From NCBI RefSeq assembly GCF_002013915.1, contig NZ_MBTF01000037.1, forward strand, positions 62,001 to 126,000: 64,000 nt of DNA, given 5' to 3'. This DNA comes from Mucilaginibacter pedocola. Its GTDB lineage: Bacteria; Bacteroidota; Bacteroidia; Sphingobacteriales; Sphingobacteriaceae. Of this stretch, positions 61,419 to 64,000 are shown piece after piece (positions within the stretch are counted from its first letter, which is position 1; each line of letters starts with the position of its first letter). The position numbers and the translations under genes are program-made. The notes beneath the pieces were generated by a model. The model saw only the letters and a list, made by a program, of their open reading frames with translations. It was not told the origin of the DNA and searched no databases.

Positions 61419-62540
61419 ATGGAGGTGATCTTCGGGGTAATATTCCATTTTGTTGGAGGATTCGCATCGGGCAGTTTTTACATCCCTTACAAAAAAGTAA
61501 AAGGCTGGGCCTGGGAAAGTTATTGGATAATAGGGGGCTTGTTCTCCTGGCTTATTGTGCCGCCGCTGGCAGCATGGTTAACCATTCCGCGTTTTAGCGA
61601 GATTATAAGCGCCACTAACGGCAGCATACTGTTGTTAACCTACTTTTTCGGCCTGCTGTGGGGCATAGGTGGGCTAACCTACGGCTTGGGCGTACGTTAC
61701 TTAGGGGTATCGTTGGGTAGCACTATCATACTCGGGCTTTGTGCCGTGTTTGGCGCACTAATACCTTCGGTATACTACAATATAGTTCCGCAGGAAGGTA
61801 AGGATAGCTTTACCGATATAGCTACAAGCCACTGGGGGCAAATGGTACTGTTAGGCTTGGCTGTCTGCATCCTCGGGTTAATTATCTGCGGAAAAGCAGG
61901 TACCCTGAAAGAGAAAGAACTGGCGGCCGGCAAAGCCGATGTGGCTGATAATAAAGATTACCGCTTCGGGCTGGGGATAACGGTGGCCATTATATCGGGT
62001 GTCCTTAGCGCATGCTTCAACTTCGGTATAGAAGCAGGTAAAGTAATGGCTGATGAGGCTAACGCCGCGTGGCAGGCCTTGCACCCGGGGCAGGGTAATT
62101 TCCTGTACCAAAACAACGTGGTGTACATCATCATTCTTTGGGGCGGGTTAACAACCAACTTCATTTGGTGTATGATACTGAATGCCCGCAACAAAACCTT
62201 TGGTAACTATACCGATGGTAGTAAACCGTTGTTGAAGAACTACATCTTCTCGGCATTGGCGGGTACCACCTGGTTCTTGCAGTTCTTTTTTTACGGCATG
62301 GGCGAAAGCCGTTTGGGTAATGGCGCCAGCTCGTGGATATTGCACATGGCCTTCATTATCCTGATAGCCAACGTATGGGGGCTGGTACTTAACGAATGGA
62401 AAGGTGTGAGCAAAAAAGCGACTAACACGGTCATTGCAGGTATTGCCACCATCATATTATCTGTACTAATAGTGGGTTACGGTAACTCGCTGAAAACAAA
62501 AGCGGCGGAACAAAAAACGGTTTCGCAAAACATTAAATAA
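61419..62540 (+). CDS. rhaT: L-rhamnose/H+ symporter
   Basis: This 373-residue inner-membrane transporter has about ten hydrophobic helices, as expected for the RhaT family. Family marks are GVIFHFVGGFASGSFYIPYKKVKGWAWESYW at the N-terminus, and GLLWGIGGLTYGLGVRYLGVSLGSTI in helices 3-4. The C-terminal half ends with WGLVLNEWKGVSKKA and a last helix. It imports L-rhamnose with protons. The gene lies 265 nt after the regulator and 44 nt before the aldolase gene, matching a rhamnose catabolic operon. It shows no RhaB-type neighbours in the visible part. Confidence 0.93.
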   Translation: MEVIFGVIFHFVGGFASGSFYIPYKKVKGWAWESYWIIGGLFSWLIVPPLAAWLTIPRFSEIISATNGSILLLTYFFGLLWGIGGLTYGLGVRYLGVSLGSTIILGLCAVFGALIPSVYYNIVPQEGKDSFTDIATSHWGQMVLLGLAVCILGLIICGKAGTLKEKELAAGKADVADNKDYRFGLGITVAIISGVLSACFNFGIEAGKVMADEANAAWQALHPGQGNFLYQNNVVYIIILWGGLTTNFIWCMILNARNKTFGNYTDGSKPLLKNYIFSALAGTTWFLQFFFYGMGESRLGNGASSWILHMAFIILIANVWGLVLNEWKGVSKKATNTVIAGIATIILSVLIVGYGNSLKTKAAEQKTVSQNIK

Positions 62541-62584
62541 CAACAATAAAAATCCAAAAGAATCAACAATAATAATTTAAAGGA

Positions 62585-64000
62585 ATGTCTGCCAACACAA
62601 CACAATTTAAGCATGTAAGCTATTTATGGGACGAAGCCAAAGCCGCCGAACTGGCCGGCGATGAGGTTGCCCTACTGATATACCGCTCTAACCTTTTAGG
62701 TGCCGACTTGCGCCTTACCAACTACGGCGGTGGTAACACCTCCTGCAAAGTGATAGATAAAGACCCTTTGACAGGTAAGGATGTAGAGGTAATGTGGATA
62801 AAAGGCTCGGGCGGCGATATTGGTACGCTTAAAAAGAGCGGCTTAGCTGCACTGTATGTAGACAGGTTACGCAGCTTAACCAATGTTTACCGCGGTATCG
62901 AATTTGAAGACGAAATGGTTGCCCTGTTCAACCACAGCATATTCGACCTTGATTCTAAAGCGCCTTCGATAGATACGCCGCTGCATGGTTTCCTGCCCTT
63001 TAAACATATCGACCACCTGCACCCCGATGCTGCTATTGCCATAGCTGCTGCAAAAGACGGCGAGCAAATAACCAAAGAATTATTCGGCGGTACTATTGGC
63101 TGGGTAGGTTGGCAGCGCCCGGGTTTCGACCTTGGTTTGCAACTGAAAGAATGTTTGGATAATAACCCGGGTATCCGTGGTATTATGCTGGGTTCGCATG
63201 GTTTGTTTACCTGGGGCGATACCGCTTACGAAAGCTACATCAACACCCTGGAGGTGATAGAAAAATGCGCCGAATACCTGGAGCAAAGCTATATCAAAAA
63301 CGGCAGCGTTTTCGGCGGTGCCAAACTGGAGAGCCTGCCCGAAACCGACCGTAAAAAACAAGCGGTTGCTTTAGCACCTATACTGCGTGGCTTCTGCTCA
63401 TCGGCTACCAAAATGATAGGCCACTTTACCGATGATGCCCGCGTGTTAGAATACATCAACTCTAACGACCTGGAGCGCCTTGCCCCAATGGGTACCAGCT
63501 GCCCCGACCACTTCCTAAGGACTAAAATTAGTCCGTTGGTATTGGAGTTGGGCGCAGGCGACGACCTGAGCGATGTGGATGCCATCAAAGCAAAACTTAC
63601 TCCTGCTTTCGAGGCTTACCGCGCCATGTATACCGACTACTACAACACCTGCAAACACCCCAACAGCCCTGCCATACGCGATGCTAACCCGGTGGTGATA
63701 CTGTACCCGGGCGTGGGTATGTTCACTTTTGCAAAAGATAAGCAAACCGCAAGGGTAGCTGCCGAGTTCTACATAAACGCTATCAACGTAATGAAGGGTG
63801 CCGAAGCAATATCGGAATACACCTCGCTGCCGCACCAGGAAGCTTTTGATATTGAGTACTGGTTGCTGGAAGAAGCAAAATTGCAGCGTATGCCAAAGCC
63901 AAAAGCGTTATCGGGCCGCGTAGCCTTAGTTACGGGCAGCGCAGGTGGCATTGGTAAAGCTATCGCGAAGAAATTTGCCGAAGAAGGCGCAGTAGTAGTG
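62585..64000 (+). CDS. Bifunctional rhamnulose-1-phosphate aldolase/dehydrogenase, 3'-truncated
   Basis: The start ATG at 62585 follows a clear AAAGGA ribosome-binding site. 472 codons are visible and the frame is open at the window end. Residues about 30-270 form a class II aldolase/adducin-type domain (NYGGGNTSCKV, WIKGSGGDIGTL, PLHGFLPF, DHLHPDAA). A linker of about 150 residues and the start of a short-chain dehydrogenase Rossmann fold (RVALVTGSAGGIGKAIAKK, about 445-465) follow. Such fused proteins of about 700 residues cleave rhamnulose 1-phosphate to lactaldehyde and dihydroxyacetone phosphate and reduce or oxidise lactaldehyde. Function follows the RhaT and regulator neighbours. Confidence 0.92.
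   Translation, partial: MSANTTQFKHVSYLWDEAKAAELAGDEVALLIYRSNLLGADLRLTNYGGGNTSCKVIDKDPLTGKDVEVMWIKGSGGDIGTLKKSGLAALYVDRLRSLTNVYRGIEFEDEMVALFNHSIFDLDSKAPSIDTPLHGFLPFKHIDHLHPDAAIAIAAAKDGEQITKELFGGTIGWVGWQRPGFDLGLQLKECLDNNPGIRGIMLGSHGLFTWGDTAYESYINTLEVIEKCAEYLEQSYIKNGSVFGGAKLESLPETDRKKQAVALAPILRGFCSSATKMIGHFTDDARVLEYINSNDLERLAPMGTSCPDHFLRTKISPLVLELGAGDDLSDVDAIKAKLTPAFEAYRAMYTDYYNTCKHPNSPAIRDANPVVILYPGVGMFTFAKDKQTARVAAEFYINAINVMKGAEAISEYTSLPHQEAFDIEYWLLEEAKLQRMPKPKALSGRVALVTGSAGGIGKAIAKKFAEEGAVVV

Noticed and set aside
1..64000. CRISPR array, prophage, insertion sequence or transposase
   Set aside because: No regular short repeat-spacer series, integrase, transposase or phage structural gene was found anywhere in the window.

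Overview
The window looks like the chromosome of a Bacteroidota bacterium of the Sphingobacteriaceae, most like Mucilaginibacter or Pedobacter. The evidence is two SusC/SusD pairs, FecR/ECF signalling, TonB-linked carbohydrate genes, a TTTG-N19-TAnnTTTG promoter, weak Shine-Dalgarno sites, many secreted glycoside hydrolases and many small lipoproteins. This placement comes from gene content and sequence style only. No complete mobile element, prophage, rRNA operon or CRISPR array is visible.

Positions 1-15.1 kb are mainly housekeeping: ribosomal proteins S6-S18-L9 (rpsF-rpsR-rplI), a monofunctional transglycosylase (mtgA), the DNA polymerase III clamp-loader subunit (dnaX), NADP isocitrate dehydrogenase (icd), mannose-6-phosphate isomerase (manA) and a histidine kinase/response regulator pair. 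Two compact toxin-antitoxin-like pairs lie among them: RelE-like at 489-1015 and zeta-like at 5637-6544. dnaX carries a ten-A run where either frame shift meets a stop within five codons, so a short gamma-type product is likely.

Positions 15.6-26.2 kb hold a GH5-like secreted hydrolase with a ConA-like partner, a SAM-I riboswitch in front of a 1-Cys peroxiredoxin, tRNA-Cys, a GIN-domain secreted protein, a methyltransferase, a DUF5916 outer-membrane protein, a lipoprotein, tRNA-Gln(CTG) and a large secreted protein of unknown function.

Positions 26-59 kb are a block of carbohydrate and outer-membrane uptake loci. Locus A (minus strand) runs FecR, GH3, SusC with an STN signalling domain, SusD. 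A possible plus-strand small RNA lies between GH3 and susC. A GH2 enzyme is divergent from FecR. Locus B (minus strand) runs ECF sigma factor, SusC without STN, SusD, a terminator, a 1098-residue FG-GAP/UnbV protein, a vanadium-type haloperoxidase and an FG-GAP protein with a haem-binding CxxCH. Locus B has no glycoside hydrolase and is the best candidate for an uncharacterised system. Locus C (plus strand) is GH29-GH20-GH29-GH92, suited to removing fucose, N-acetylhexosamine and mannose from fucosylated N-glycan-like material.

Positions 59-64 kb begin an L-rhamnose locus: a GntR-type regulator, the RhaT symporter and a bifunctional rhamnulose-1-phosphate aldolase/dehydrogenase cut by the window end. 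The upstream region and first codons of the regulator are duplicated as an 86-bp direct repeat around a 580-bp segment encoding a small lipoprotein. At least five families of intergenic inverted repeats are scattered through the window.
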